Assembly: GCF_014646655.1 (NCBI RefSeq)
Contig: NZ_BMNR01000005.1
Location: 124,001 to 188,000 of the forward strand
DNA length: 64,000 bases
Reading direction: 5' to 3'
DNA from: Yeosuana aromativorans
Lineage (GTDB): Bacteria; Bacteroidota; Bacteroidia; Flavobacteriales; Flavobacteriaceae
Made by a program: the position numbers and the translations under genes. Position 1 is the stretch's first letter. Every line of letters begins with the position of its first letter. Shown piece by piece: positions 27,940-37,198 of this stretch. A model generated the notes under the pieces. That model was not told the DNA's origin. It saw only the letters and a program-made list of their open reading frames with translations, and did no database searches.

Positions 27940-29199
27940 ATGAAAGATTTATTTGAAAAGATTTATAAAGACAAAGGACCACTAGGTAAGTGGGCTTCAC
28001 AGGCAGAAGGCTATTTTGTGTTTCCAAAGTTAGAAGGTCAAATTTCTAACCGAATGAAATTTCAAGGCAAAGATGTCATTACGTGGAGTATCAATGATTA
28101 TTTAGGATTGGCTAACCACCCAGAAGTTAGAAAGGTTGATGCCGAAGCTGGAGCCGCTTATGGTTCTGCTTATCCCATGGGTGCCAGAATGATGTCAGGC
28201 CATACAGATTTGCATGAAGCCTTGCAAAAGGAATTGGCCGAGTTTGTAAATAAAGAAGCTGCCTATCTTTTAAATTTTGGATATCAAGGTATGGTTTCCA
28301 CAATTGACGCCTTAGTTTCAAAAAATGATATTATTGTTTATGATGTTGATGCCCATGCTTGTATTATAGATGGTGTGCGCTTGCACATGGGAAAACGATT
28401 TACCTATAAGCATAATGATGTTGTGAGTTTAGAAAAAAACCTGGATAGAGCTACTAAAATGGCAGAGCAAACCGGTGGTGGCATTTTGGTTATTTCTGAA
28501 GGTGTTTTTGGAATGCGTGGGGAACAAGGCCGATTGAAAGAAATAGCTGCACTAAAGAAAAAATATAACTTCCGCTTTTTAGTGGATGATGCCCATGGTT
28601 TTGGAACCCAAGGTAAAACGGGGGCTGGAACAGGCGAGGAGCAGGGTGTACAAGATGATATTGATGTGTATTTTGCAACCTTTGCCAAATCTATGGCAGG
28701 CACAGGTGCATTTATAGCTGCAGACCAAGAAATTATTGATTATTTAAAATACAACCTCCGTTCCCAAATGTTTGCTAAATCACTGCAAATGCAATTGGTT
28801 GTTGGTGCTCGCAAGCGTTTGGAAATGCTTAAAACCATGCCAGAACTTAAAAACAAGTTATGGGAAAACACCAATGCTCTTCAAAACGGACTTAGAGAAA
28901 GAGGTTTTGATATTGGAACCACACAAAGTTGTGTAACACCGGTTTATTTAAAAGGAAGTATTCCAGAAGCTATGGCTTTGGTAAAAGATCTTCGGGAAAA
29001 TTTTGGGATTTTCTGTTCTATAGTTGTGTATCCAGTAATTCCTAAAGGAATGATTTTATTGAGATTAATTCCAACAGCAACCCATACATTGGAAGATGTT
29101 CAAATTACGCTAGATGCCTTTGAAGCTATTAGATCAAGACTTGAAAATGGAACCTATCAACGTTTATCTGCCGCAGTCATGGCAGCTATGGGTGAATAA
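27940..29199 (+). CDS. Alpha-oxoamine synthase, probable cysteate fatty acyltransferase (CapB-like)
   Basis: This 419-aa PLP enzyme belongs to the KBL/serine palmitoyltransferase/AONS family: GYQGMVSTIDALV, the DDAHGFGTQG motif, and the PLP lysine K250 in FAKSMAGTGAF. Family members join an amino acid to an acyl-CoA with decarboxylation. Beside a probable cysteate synthase, the likely reaction is condensation of cysteate with a long acyl thioester to give dehydrocapnine, the precursor of sulfonolipids needed for gliding in related bacteria. Serine palmitoyltransferase or glycine C-acetyltransferase activity cannot be excluded from sequence alone, and no kbl-tdh pair is seen. Confidence 0.87.
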   Translation: MKDLFEKIYKDKGPLGKWASQAEGYFVFPKLEGQISNRMKFQGKDVITWSINDYLGLANHPEVRKVDAEAGAAYGSAYPMGARMMSGHTDLHEALQKELAEFVNKEAAYLLNFGYQGMVSTIDALVSKNDIIVYDVDAHACIIDGVRLHMGKRFTYKHNDVVSLEKNLDRATKMAEQTGGGILVISEGVFGMRGEQGRLKEIAALKKKYNFRFLVDDAHGFGTQGKTGAGTGEEQGVQDDIDVYFATFAKSMAGTGAFIAADQEIIDYLKYNLRSQMFAKSLQMQLVVGARKRLEMLKTMPELKNKLWENTNALQNGLRERGFDIGTTQSCVTPVYLKGSIPEAMALVKDLRENFGIFCSIVVYPVIPKGMILLRLIPTATHTLEDVQITLDAFEAIRSRLENGTYQRLSAAVMAAMGE

Positions 29200-29218
29200 T
29201 GACACAATCTTATAAAAA

Positions 29219-29248
29219 AAAGCCTCTTAAATAAAGAGGCTTTTTTTT
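29219..29248. terminator. Bidirectional terminator after the capB-like gene
   Basis: AAAGCCTCTT (29219-29228) pairs with AAGAGGCTTT (29234-29243), with A and T runs on either side; it serves the convergent GNAT gene too. Confidence 0.9.
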
Positions 29249-30365
29249 ATAGCAGTTTTTTAAATGTTTTTCGTCTTTTATAGACTTCTGGCGAAAAATG
29301 TTTCCATATTTGATGAATGGCTATATTATCTTCCAATTCAGGAGTTCTAAAACAAGTTTGAATGCCTTTTTCTTTAAAAATCTTGTAATACTCATCAAAA
29401 ATAACAGCGTGTACGCCTTTGTTTTGATATTCCGGGTGAATCCCAATTAAATAAAAGATAACATCTTTACTATTCTTTTTGGCATCAAGGATATATCTAA
29501 AACCTAAAGGGAACAAACGCCCATTGGCTTTCTGCAGCGCCTTAGCGAAAGCCGGCATCACAATGGCAAAACCAATTAATTCATCATCTTTATCAACTAC
29601 AAATTTGATATATTCTGGATTGACAAAGCTTATGAATTTTTTTTTAAAATATTCTTTTTGTATATCAGTTATAGCAACAAAGGATGCCAAAGATGAGTAT
29701 GTTTTATTAAACAGATCAAACATCTTATCAACATAGGGCATCACTTCAGATGTTTTGGTAAATGACAGCGCCTTTAGTTGATACCGACGTTTAATAAGCT
29801 CTTGCGCTTTGAGAAAGGTTTCTGGATTGACGTTTGAAAACGCAAACCGGCTTTCGGAATATGATTTTTCAACCTCATAACCTGCGGCTTCATAATGTTT
29901 TGAATAATAAGGGTAATTATACCACGTAATCATGGGGGCTATGCTTTCAAACCCTTCAGTCATAACACCAACCTTGTCCAGATTGGAAAATCCAACGGGA
30001 CCTTCGGTATATTCCAGACCATTTTCTTTTCCTATGGTTTCAACAGTATCAAAGAGTGCTTTAGAAACCTCTAAATCATCAATAAAATCAAACCAGCCAA
30101 ACCGCATTTTCTTTTGATTTTGGTTTTTAACTTCCAACCAGTTGATAATGGCCGCAACCCGGCCAACTATTTCATTGTTTTTGTAGGCTAAAAAGAAACG
30201 CGCATCGGCATCATTAAAAACAGGATTTTCTTTTTTGTTGAATGTCTTGATTTCCTGGCTTATGATAGGAGGCACCCAAAACTTGGAGTCTTTATATAAT
30301 TTAAACGGAAACTTAACAAAAGCTTTTAAGTCTTTCTTGGTCTTTACTTCTTTTATTGTAACCAT
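29247..30365 (-). CDS. GNAT-fold acyltransferase-like protein next to the capnine pair
   Basis: The 372-aa soluble protein shows GNAT character: an N-terminal half with ARFFLAYKNNEIVGRVAAIIN and a C-terminal half with VDKDDELIGFAIVMPAF, and YLIGIHPEYQNKGVHAVIFDEYY, which resembles the acyl-CoA pyrophosphate loop. It is a long, probably two-lobed member of a family common in Bacteroidota without a defined function. Facing the CapA/CapB-like genes, a role in N-acylating capnine or another sphingoid-like amine is an attractive inference, since GNAT-type ceramide synthases have been described in bacteria. The ATG at 30365 gives the expected VTIKEVKTKKDLKAFVKFPF opening. Confidence 0.7.
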   Translation of the reverse strand: MVTIKEVKTKKDLKAFVKFPFKLYKDSKFWVPPIISQEIKTFNKKENPVFNDADARFFLAYKNNEIVGRVAAIINWLEVKNQNQKKMRFGWFDFIDDLEVSKALFDTVETIGKENGLEYTEGPVGFSNLDKVGVMTEGFESIAPMITWYNYPYYSKHYEAAGYEVEKSYSESRFAFSNVNPETFLKAQELIKRRYQLKALSFTKTSEVMPYVDKMFDLFNKTYSSLASFVAITDIQKEYFKKKFISFVNPEYIKFVVDKDDELIGFAIVMPAFAKALQKANGRLFPLGFRYILDAKKNSKDVIFYLIGIHPEYQNKGVHAVIFDEYYKIFKEKGIQTCFRTPELEDNIAIHQIWKHFSPEVYKRRKTFKKLL

Positions 30366-30388
30366 ATTAAAATGATAGGTCTTTGTAT

Positions 30389-31393
30389 TTAATTAAAATC
30401 TTGTGCTTTACGCTTGTGCTTTTTGTTGTATTCTTCAATGACATCTGTGGTTTTCTTGTTTCTTTTTGATTGTCGCTTTCCTGTTCCCTTAATGGAATTT
30501 CCGTTATCAATACTTTCTTCTTTGTCTTGATGAAAATCCAAACGATAGGACGCTCCAAAATTCACACTAAATACCGATGGCGTATCCTTGGTATTGAATG
30601 TGAGCGCTGTATCTAATTGGAAATTCTTTCCCCAAAGATAGGCTCCGCCAAATCTAAAGAGATTGTCTGCATAAAAATCACTTTGTATACCTTGTGTTTC
30701 CCCAAAAATCACCCATTTGGGGCTAAAGGAATGTGTAAGTGTAAGTATGTATTGAAAATCAGACTGGTCTGTGCCAATTCTATCTTTAATTAAATTCATG
30801 ACAAATACCCAACCACCATTAAAATTATTTTGTGTTATGAGCATAACTTTAGGACTAAACCCATCAATGCCAGGTGCTGTGTATGGATTGTTTTTGGTGT
30901 CATAGTTTACACCTGCATACGCTGAAACAGCAGGAATTAGGGCGCTCCATTTAAATCTATGGTTAGCCTTCCAGCTGTAAAGATTTGGCTTGTCATCTTC
31001 TGAATTCTTATATGGATCATAAATCAAATATTTAGCGCCAAGCGTCAGGTATTTAAAGTTGGAACGCTTATCATCAAACGGAATACTTGAATAATAGGTT
31101 TTAGTGTCATTTTGGTAGGTTCCTTCAATATTAAGTTCCAGTTGTTCCCATAAAAGGCCATAGCGTGCCGCAAAATCGATTCCATAACCTGAAACCTCTG
31201 TTTTTAATGCAGGTGTACGCTTTTCATTGATGATATAGGGGCCAACTTCAAATTGAGCCACATTAGTGCCAACTGAAAAGGCACTGCGCGATACGCCCGG
31301 TCTGTTGGAATTGATAACGTCTGTGTATTGGCTGTAACTATGTATTGATAGTAAACATAATAGGATGGATGCAGTAGATTTGATGAGTTTCAT
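30389..31393 (-). CDS. Outer-membrane transporter-like beta-barrel protein
   Basis: Starting at the ATG at 31393 (nine codons into the longest frame) gives a 334-aa precursor with a signal peptide ending SIHSYSQ. The remainder is beta-rich, opening with SNRPGVSRSAFSVGTNVAQFEVGPY, typical of the transporter family related to the phenol-degradation protein MetA. A basic, low-complexity tail (KGTGKRQSKRNKKTTD) follows the last strand. It lies 23 bases upstream of the GNAT gene on the same strand, so the two are probably cotranscribed. The substrate is unknown. Confidence 0.75.
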   Translation of the reverse strand: MKLIKSTASILLCLLSIHSYSQYTDVINSNRPGVSRSAFSVGTNVAQFEVGPYIINEKRTPALKTEVSGYGIDFAARYGLLWEQLELNIEGTYQNDTKTYYSSIPFDDKRSNFKYLTLGAKYLIYDPYKNSEDDKPNLYSWKANHRFKWSALIPAVSAYAGVNYDTKNNPYTAPGIDGFSPKVMLITQNNFNGGWVFVMNLIKDRIGTDQSDFQYILTLTHSFSPKWVIFGETQGIQSDFYADNLFRFGGAYLWGKNFQLDTALTFNTKDTPSVFSVNFGASYRLDFHQDKEESIDNGNSIKGTGKRQSKRNKKTTDVIEEYNKKHKRKAQDFN

Positions 31394-31527
31394 AATTAAT
31401 GTTTTGGATTTTGATAACACTGTAAAATCGTGAGACTATTCATTATTTTCACATTAAAGGGAAATCAAATATAGAGATTTTATAGTTTTTTTATCATTTT
31501 TGGCTCCTTTTTAAACGCATAGAATTG

Positions 31528-31535
31528 TATTTTTG
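31528..31535 (+). promoter_or_regulatory. -7 box of the DUF4834 gene promoter
   Basis: TATTTTTG matches TAnnTTTG, 15 nt before the ATG at 31551, which supports that start. Confidence 0.5.
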
Positions 31536-31550
31536 CATAAAACTATTTTT

Positions 31551-31826
31551 ATGTTGCAATTCGCATCGGCTACGGGACTGGTTAGAACGCTGTTAATAAT
31601 TTTAGCAATTTATTTTGGGGTTAAGATTTTATCCAGATTGTTTTCACCATTTCTTATAAAATTTGTCGCTAAAAAAGCTGAAGAGCATTTTGGAGGTCAA
31701 TTTGGCTCGCAATACAAGCAAGAACCTCCAAAAAAAGAGGGAGAGGTAACCATTGACAAAATGCCAAATACAAAATCTTCAAATAAAAATGTTGGAGACT
31801 ATATTGATTACGAAGAAATTGATTAA
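31551..31826 (+). CDS. DUF4834 family small membrane protein
   Basis: The ATG at 31551 is used because the candidate -7 box ends at 31535. The 91-aa product has one hydrophobic N-terminal segment (about residues 8-30, LVRTLLIILAIYFGVKIL) and a charged cytoplasmic tail ending NVGDYIDYEEID, the conserved ending of DUF4834 proteins of flavobacteria. Function is unknown. It lies 31 bases before the yfhO-like gene and is likely its operon partner. Confidence 0.8.
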   Translation: MLQFASATGLVRTLLIILAIYFGVKILSRLFSPFLIKFVAKKAEEHFGGQFGSQYKQEPPKKEGEVTIDKMPNTKSSNKNVGDYIDYEEID

Positions 31827-31857
31827 TTTTCGGAATCATTGTTTTTAATACAAATTC

Positions 31858-34287
31858 ATGCAATTTTCTATAAAAAGAGTTTTACCACATCTACTGGTTC
31901 TTGTAGGTTTTATCATTCTGTCTTTAGCATATTTTAGTCCAGTTTTAAAAGGAAAGGAATTGTTCCAAAGCGATATCATGCAGTATATTGGCATGAGCAA
32001 GCAACAAAATGATTTTCGTGCTGAAACGGGTGAAGAGACCTATTGGACCAATAGCGCTTTTGCAGGAATGCCAACGTATCAGTTAGGAGCCAAATATCCA
32101 CATAACTATATCAAATCATTGGATTTAACACTTCGGTTTTTACCACGACCTGCCGATTATTTATTTCTGTATTTGTTAAGTTTTTATGTTCTGTTGTTGG
32201 TTTTAAATGTCGACTTTAAATTGGCGGCATTAGGTGCCATAGCCTTCGGTTTTTCTACGTATTTAATTATCATACTTGGAGTGGGGCATAACAGTAAAGC
32301 CCATGCTATTGCCTATATGCCATTGGTTTTAAGTGGTATTTTATTGGTTTTCCAACGAAAATATATTGTTGGGTTTATACTCACTACCATTGCTTTGGGA
32401 TTGGAACTTGTTGCCAATCATTTTCAAATGACCTATTATTTGATGTTTTTGGTCATTATTTTAGGAATTGTTTATTTTATTGATGCTTATAAAAAGAAAG
32501 CGTTGCTGGATTATTTCAAATCTATTGGGATATTAATTCCTGCCGTTATACTGGCTATTGGACTCAACGCCACCAATATAATGGCAACACAAGAATATGT
32601 TAAGGAAAGTACCCGTGGTAAAAGCGAGTTGACCATCAATCCTGACGGGACTCCTAAAGAGGTGACCTCGGGTCTGGATAGGGATTATATTACGCAATTC
32701 AGTTATGGCTTTTGGGAAACCTTTAACTTATATATCCCACGATTTATGGGTGGGGGCAATGGAGAGGATGTTGGTAAGGACTCAATGACATATACCGCTT
32801 TTAGGAAATTAGGAGCTACGCCTGCCCAAGCTCTTGAAGAGTCAAAGCATGCGCCCATGTATTGGGGCGACCAACCCATAGTAGAAGCGCCGGCTTATAT
32901 AGGAGCAGTTGTCTTGTTTTTGTTTGTTTTAGGCTTATTTCTTGTTAAAGGTCGCTTAAAATGGTGGCTGGTGGCTGGTACATTATTTTCGTTGTTGCTG
33001 TCCTACGGAAAGAATTTAGGATTTCTAACCAATTTCTTTATTGAATATGTACCGCTATACAATAAATTTAGAGCGGTTACATCCATTCAAGTTATTTTAG
33101 AGCTGTGTATTCCCGTTTTGGCTGTTCTTGGTCTTTCAAAACTTTTTAAGCATTCTGACGATAATAAAGATACACTCAGTGCCTTAAAGTATTCTGTGTT
33201 AATTACCGGTGGCATTGCCTTGTTATTTTTGGTTTTCAAGTCCTCTTTTGATTTTGCGGGAATTAATGATGGCTTTTATCGTCAAAACTACGGTCAGGAT
33301 TTCATTGATGCCGTAAAGGAAGACCGTAAAACTCTATTTGTTAGCGATACCATACGAACACTGATTTTAGTGTTGCTTTCAGCGGGAACTATTTTCTTGT
33401 TCTTAAAACAGAAACTAAAGAAAAACACCGCCTTGATTGTTTTAGGGTGTTTGATTTTGTTTGATTTGATTTCTGTAGATAAACGGTATGTGAACGATGA
33501 TGATTTTGTATCAGCATTGCAAGTCAATAAACCCTTTCAGGCCAATGCAGCTGACAAAGAGATTTTAAAAGATACTACTTATTATAGGGTTTTTGATTTG
33601 GTTTCCGGGCCTTCAAAACCTTCATACTTTCATAATTCACTAAATGGTTATAATGCTGCCGAATTAAAACGGTATAGTGAGTTGTTTGATTTTTATGTAG
33701 CAAACAATAATATGAATGTTCTTAATATGCTAAATACCAAGTATGTTATTGTCAAAGACAAAGATGGAACGGTTTTTCCTTACACCAATAAAGATGCCAA
33801 TGGCAATGCTTGGTTTGTGTCAAAATTGAAGCCTGTTGAAACAGCTAATGAGGAAATTCTGGCTTTGGACAGTTTAAACACCAAGCAGACCGCTGTTATA
33901 AATAGCAAGTGGATTCATGGCGAAAATTATTCATTGGAGTACACTGTTGATTCAACTGCAAACATTTCATTAATAAATCATAAACCAAATTACTTAAAGT
34001 ACAAGTCTAACAATAGGAAGGACGGGTTTGTAGTGTTTTCTGAAATCTATTATCCACATGGGTGGCATGCATATATTGATGGTGTTCCGGCAAATATCAG
34101 CAATGTGGATTATGTATTAAGAGGTGTGAAAGTGCCTTCAGGAGAACATATTATTGAGTTTAAATTCGACCCAAAAGTTGTGCATACTGGTAGTACAATA
34201 GCGTTGGCCAGTTCAATTTTAGTATGTGTCTTAATTGTTCTGGGACTTGTTTTTGGCATTAGACAAATAGTAAATGAACGTACGTAA
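31858..34287 (+). CDS. YfhO family polytopic membrane protein
   Basis: The 809-aa protein has about twelve transmembrane segments, with a large periplasmic C-terminal part (about residues 560-780, with YYPHGWHAYIDGVPANIS and a final helix). This YfhO organisation resembles GT-C glycosyltransferases: the loop after the first helix (about residues 28-70) holds acidic residues and faces out. YfhO proteins are thought to transfer sugars to wall or lipid acceptors. The downstream GT4 gene overlaps it by 14 bases, so both are translationally linked and probably work in one surface-glycan pathway. Confidence 0.87.
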   Translation: MQFSIKRVLPHLLVLVGFIILSLAYFSPVLKGKELFQSDIMQYIGMSKQQNDFRAETGEETYWTNSAFAGMPTYQLGAKYPHNYIKSLDLTLRFLPRPADYLFLYLLSFYVLLLVLNVDFKLAALGAIAFGFSTYLIIILGVGHNSKAHAIAYMPLVLSGILLVFQRKYIVGFILTTIALGLELVANHFQMTYYLMFLVIILGIVYFIDAYKKKALLDYFKSIGILIPAVILAIGLNATNIMATQEYVKESTRGKSELTINPDGTPKEVTSGLDRDYITQFSYGFWETFNLYIPRFMGGGNGEDVGKDSMTYTAFRKLGATPAQALEESKHAPMYWGDQPIVEAPAYIGAVVLFLFVLGLFLVKGRLKWWLVAGTLFSLLLSYGKNLGFLTNFFIEYVPLYNKFRAVTSIQVILELCIPVLAVLGLSKLFKHSDDNKDTLSALKYSVLITGGIALLFLVFKSSFDFAGINDGFYRQNYGQDFIDAVKEDRKTLFVSDTIRTLILVLLSAGTIFLFLKQKLKKNTALIVLGCLILFDLISVDKRYVNDDDFVSALQVNKPFQANAADKEILKDTTYYRVFDLVSGPSKPSYFHNSLNGYNAAELKRYSELFDFYVANNNMNVLNMLNTKYVIVKDKDGTVFPYTNKDANGNAWFVSKLKPVETANEEILALDSLNTKQTAVINSKWIHGENYSLEYTVDSTANISLINHKPNYLKYKSNNRKDGFVVFSEIYYPHGWHAYIDGVPANISNVDYVLRGVKVPSGEHIIEFKFDPKVVHTGSTIALASSILVCVLIVLGLVFGIRQIVNERT

Positions 34288-35557
34288 AAAAGTGCTAATC
34301 ATAACGTATTACTGGCCACCAGCAGGTGGGCCTGGTGTACAGCGTTGGTTGAAATTTGTAAAATACCTTCCTGATTTTGAGATAGAACCCATTGTATACG
34401 TTCCTGAAAACCCCAATTACCCCATCGTTGATAACACCTTATCAAGCGAAGTGTCACAAGACCTAAAAATCATTAAACATCCTATATCAGAGCCCTATAA
34501 GCTTGCAAGCATATTCTCAAAAAATAAATCAAAAACTATTAGCAAGGGTATCATTCCTGACAAGAAAAAGCAAAGTTGGATTGATAAATTATTGCTTTAT
34601 ATAAGAGGAAACTTTTTTATTCCTGATGCCAGGATCGGTTGGGTAAAACCGTCAGTTGCATTTCTTTCAGATTACATTATAAAAGAACAGATTGAAACCA
34701 TAATCACCACTGGGCCACCACATAGCTTGCATTTAATCGGGTTGCAGCTAAAGGAACGGCTAGGAGTGAAGTGGCTGGCGGATTTTAGAGATCCTTGGAC
34801 TAGTATCGGGTATCATAAACAATTAAAACTGACCAAAAAGTCTGAATTAAAACACAAGATCTTAGAAAAGCAGGTTTTGAATACTTGTGATCAAATTATT
34901 GTGACCAGTCTAACAACTAAAAAAGAATTTCAAAGCATAACCAATAAGCCCATTGAAGTCATTACCAACGGTTATGATGTTGAATCTATGTCTAACATTG
35001 AATTGGATACCAAGTTTTCCATATCGCATATAGGCTCAATGTTATCCAAGCGGAATCCTGAGGTTTTATGGCGGGTATTATCGGAGATGGTTAATGAATA
35101 CAAGCAATTTTCAAACGATTTGCAACTTAATTTTATTGGCTTGCTAAGTGATAATGTACAGGCGACTATTCAAAAGTATAATTTAAGTGATTATATCAAT
35201 AATGTAGGTTATGTTTCACATGAAGAAGCAATTACATATCAAAAAAAATCACAAATATTATTATTGGTTGAAATAGATTCTGAAGACACAAAATGCGTTA
35301 TCCCAGGTAAGTTGTTTGAATACATGGTTTCCAACAGACCCATTATTGCACTGGGCCCAAAACAATCCGATGTGGAGACGATCATAAAAGAAACCAACAC
35401 AGGTAACTACTTCTATTATGACGATTATGAATCGCTTAAGCAGGTACTTTTAAATCATTATGATGCTTTTCAAAGGAAAGCCTTGCAATCGCATCCTATT
35501 GGTTTACAAAAGTATAGTAGAAAATCATTGACCAAACAATTGTCCACATTAATTTAG
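34274..35557 (+). CDS. Glycosyltransferase family 4-like protein
   Basis: The 427-aa cytoplasmic enzyme has the GT-B opening YYWPPAGGPGVQRWLKFVKYL (split here at residues 12-32), a second domain with ISHIGSMLSKRNPEVLWRVL, and the C-terminal nucleotide-sugar region VIPGKLFEYMVSNRPIIALG (E in KLFEYM). These are GT4 features; donor and acceptor are unknown. The start overlaps the yfhO-like gene by 14 bases. It is followed after 110 bp by a flippase, in keeping with glycan assembly. Confidence 0.87.
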   Translation: MNVRKKVLIITYYWPPAGGPGVQRWLKFVKYLPDFEIEPIVYVPENPNYPIVDNTLSSEVSQDLKIIKHPISEPYKLASIFSKNKSKTISKGIIPDKKKQSWIDKLLLYIRGNFFIPDARIGWVKPSVAFLSDYIIKEQIETIITTGPPHSLHLIGLQLKERLGVKWLADFRDPWTSIGYHKQLKLTKKSELKHKILEKQVLNTCDQIIVTSLTTKKEFQSITNKPIEVITNGYDVESMSNIELDTKFSISHIGSMLSKRNPEVLWRVLSEMVNEYKQFSNDLQLNFIGLLSDNVQATIQKYNLSDYINNVGYVSHEEAITYQKKSQILLLVEIDSEDTKCVIPGKLFEYMVSNRPIIALGPKQSDVETIIKETNTGNYFYYDDYESLKQVLLNHYDAFQRKALQSHPIGLQKYSRKSLTKQLSTLI

Positions 35558-35667
35558 ATGGATATTATGATGAATTGCTTCTTGTAAAACATACAAATAC
35601 CGATATATTTGGTATGCTTAATTCCTTTTTAAATTAGTATTTTAGCATTGTAATTTTTAAAAACATA

Positions 35668-37128
35668 ATGGGTCTAGTCGCTTCGCAATCTATTAAAAAC
35701 ACCATTACAACTTATCTAGGATTTGGTATTGGCGCCATTAATGTTCTGTTTTTATTTACCAATTTTATAAGTGACACCTATTTTGGCCTGATAACCTTCA
35801 TGCTTTCCACAGCCAATATCATGATGCCTTTAATGGCATTTGGCACTAATAATACCATTATCAAGTTTTATTCCATATTCAAGACCAGACAATCCCAAAA
35901 TAGCTTTTTAACGTTGATGCTGTTTTTGCCTTTGGTAGTCATCATTCCGGTAGGGCTTATTGGTCATTTGGCTTTTGAGACCATCAGTGACTGGTTATCA
36001 CAAAAAAATCCAATTATCAAGGATTACGTCTGGCTGATTTATTTTTCAGCCATTACGTTTGCTTATTTTGAAGTGTTTTATGCTTGGAGTCGTGTACAGT
36101 TTCAGAGTGTTTTGGGAAATTTCATGAAGGAAGTTTTCCACAGATTATGCACCACAGTATTGTTATTTGCATTGTATTTCGGTTTTTTAAATGTTGAGCA
36201 ATTAATTTACGGTATTGTGGGTGTTTACTTTTTAAGAATGATTATTATGGCCATTTATGCGTTTGGTTTAAAACAGCCCGTAATACGATTCAATAAGTTT
36301 AAAAGTCTGCCCAATGTTTTAAAATATACTGCGTTGATTATCATAGCAGGCTCTGTTGCCAATCTTATTTTGGAAATTGACAAGTTTATGCTTGGTTATT
36401 ATGTTGACATCGAAAAAGTGGCGTATTACGGTGTGGCCATTTATATAGCCAGTGTTATTGGCGTGCCTTTGCGGTCACTGCACCAAATTATAAGCCCAAT
36501 TACGGCCAAGCTTTTAAATGAAAAAAATAAAGTTGAGTTAAAGGCTTTATATAAAAAGACTTCATTGAATTTATTTATAATCAGTGGGTTTATTTTTTTG
36601 TTGATTATTCTGAATATCAATGAATTGTACTTACTCATTCCTGATAAGTTTGGTGGTGGATTATTGATTGTCATTTTAATTGGTACCGCTAAGGTTATTG
36701 ATAATCTATTGGGAAATAACAATGCTATTTTGTTTAATAGTGATTATTACAGAATGGTGTTGTTGTTGGGTGTTTTTTTAGTGATTTCAACGGTTTTACT
36801 GAATATGGTCTTTATTCCATTATATGGTATCAACGGATCAGCATTGGCGACATTCATTGCGGTGCTAGCCTATAACCTTGCTAAAATACTATTTGTTAAG
36901 TTTGCTTTTAATATGACACCTTTTACTATGGCAACACTCAAAACCTTGGGTCTTATTTTGATAAGTGTTGGTATGTTTTATTTTTGGGAATTTCCATTTC
37001 ACCCTATCATAAACATTACCTTAAAAACATTGCTAATTAGTGTGTTTTATGGTTTTGTTGTGTATGCTTTTAAGCTGTCGGATGATATCTCTTCTATCAT
37101 CAACAAACTACTGTCTTATATAAGATAA
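35668..37128 (+). CDS. Polysaccharide flippase (Wzx/MOP superfamily)
   Basis: The 486-aa protein has about fourteen transmembrane helices and the MOP-superfamily layout: N-terminal GLVASQSIKNTITTYLGFGIG, the middle ILEIDKFMLGYYVDIEKVAYYGVAIYI (residues about 233-260, ligand-side helix 7-8) and paired C-terminal helices. Such proteins move lipid-linked sugar repeat units across the inner membrane. The 110-bp gap before it suggests a separate promoter, though no clean consensus was found. The nearest glycan genes are the GT4 and YfhO-like genes upstream. Confidence 0.88.
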   Translation: MGLVASQSIKNTITTYLGFGIGAINVLFLFTNFISDTYFGLITFMLSTANIMMPLMAFGTNNTIIKFYSIFKTRQSQNSFLTLMLFLPLVVIIPVGLIGHLAFETISDWLSQKNPIIKDYVWLIYFSAITFAYFEVFYAWSRVQFQSVLGNFMKEVFHRLCTTVLLFALYFGFLNVEQLIYGIVGVYFLRMIIMAIYAFGLKQPVIRFNKFKSLPNVLKYTALIIIAGSVANLILEIDKFMLGYYVDIEKVAYYGVAIYIASVIGVPLRSLHQIISPITAKLLNEKNKVELKALYKKTSLNLFIISGFIFLLIILNINELYLLIPDKFGGGLLIVILIGTAKVIDNLLGNNNAILFNSDYYRMVLLLGVFLVISTVLLNMVFIPLYGINGSALATFIAVLAYNLAKILFVKFAFNMTPFTMATLKTLGLILISVGMFYFWEFPFHPIINITLKTLLISVFYGFVVYAFKLSDDISSIINKLLSYIR

Positions 37129-37135
37129 AAAGAAA

Positions 37136-37173
37136 ACCCCACGATGTTGCTTTGAGGCAAACGTATCGCAGGG
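37136..37173 (-). terminator. Probable terminator of the 37199-38371 gene
   Basis: On the minus strand an imperfect hairpin (CCC, GCGA and TTGC pairing with GCAA, TCG and GGGG around a short loop) is followed by TTTTCTTTTT. It lies just after the stop of the minus-strand gene. Confidence 0.5.
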
Positions 37174-37198
37174 CTTTCCAACTAACCAACCAAAATTG

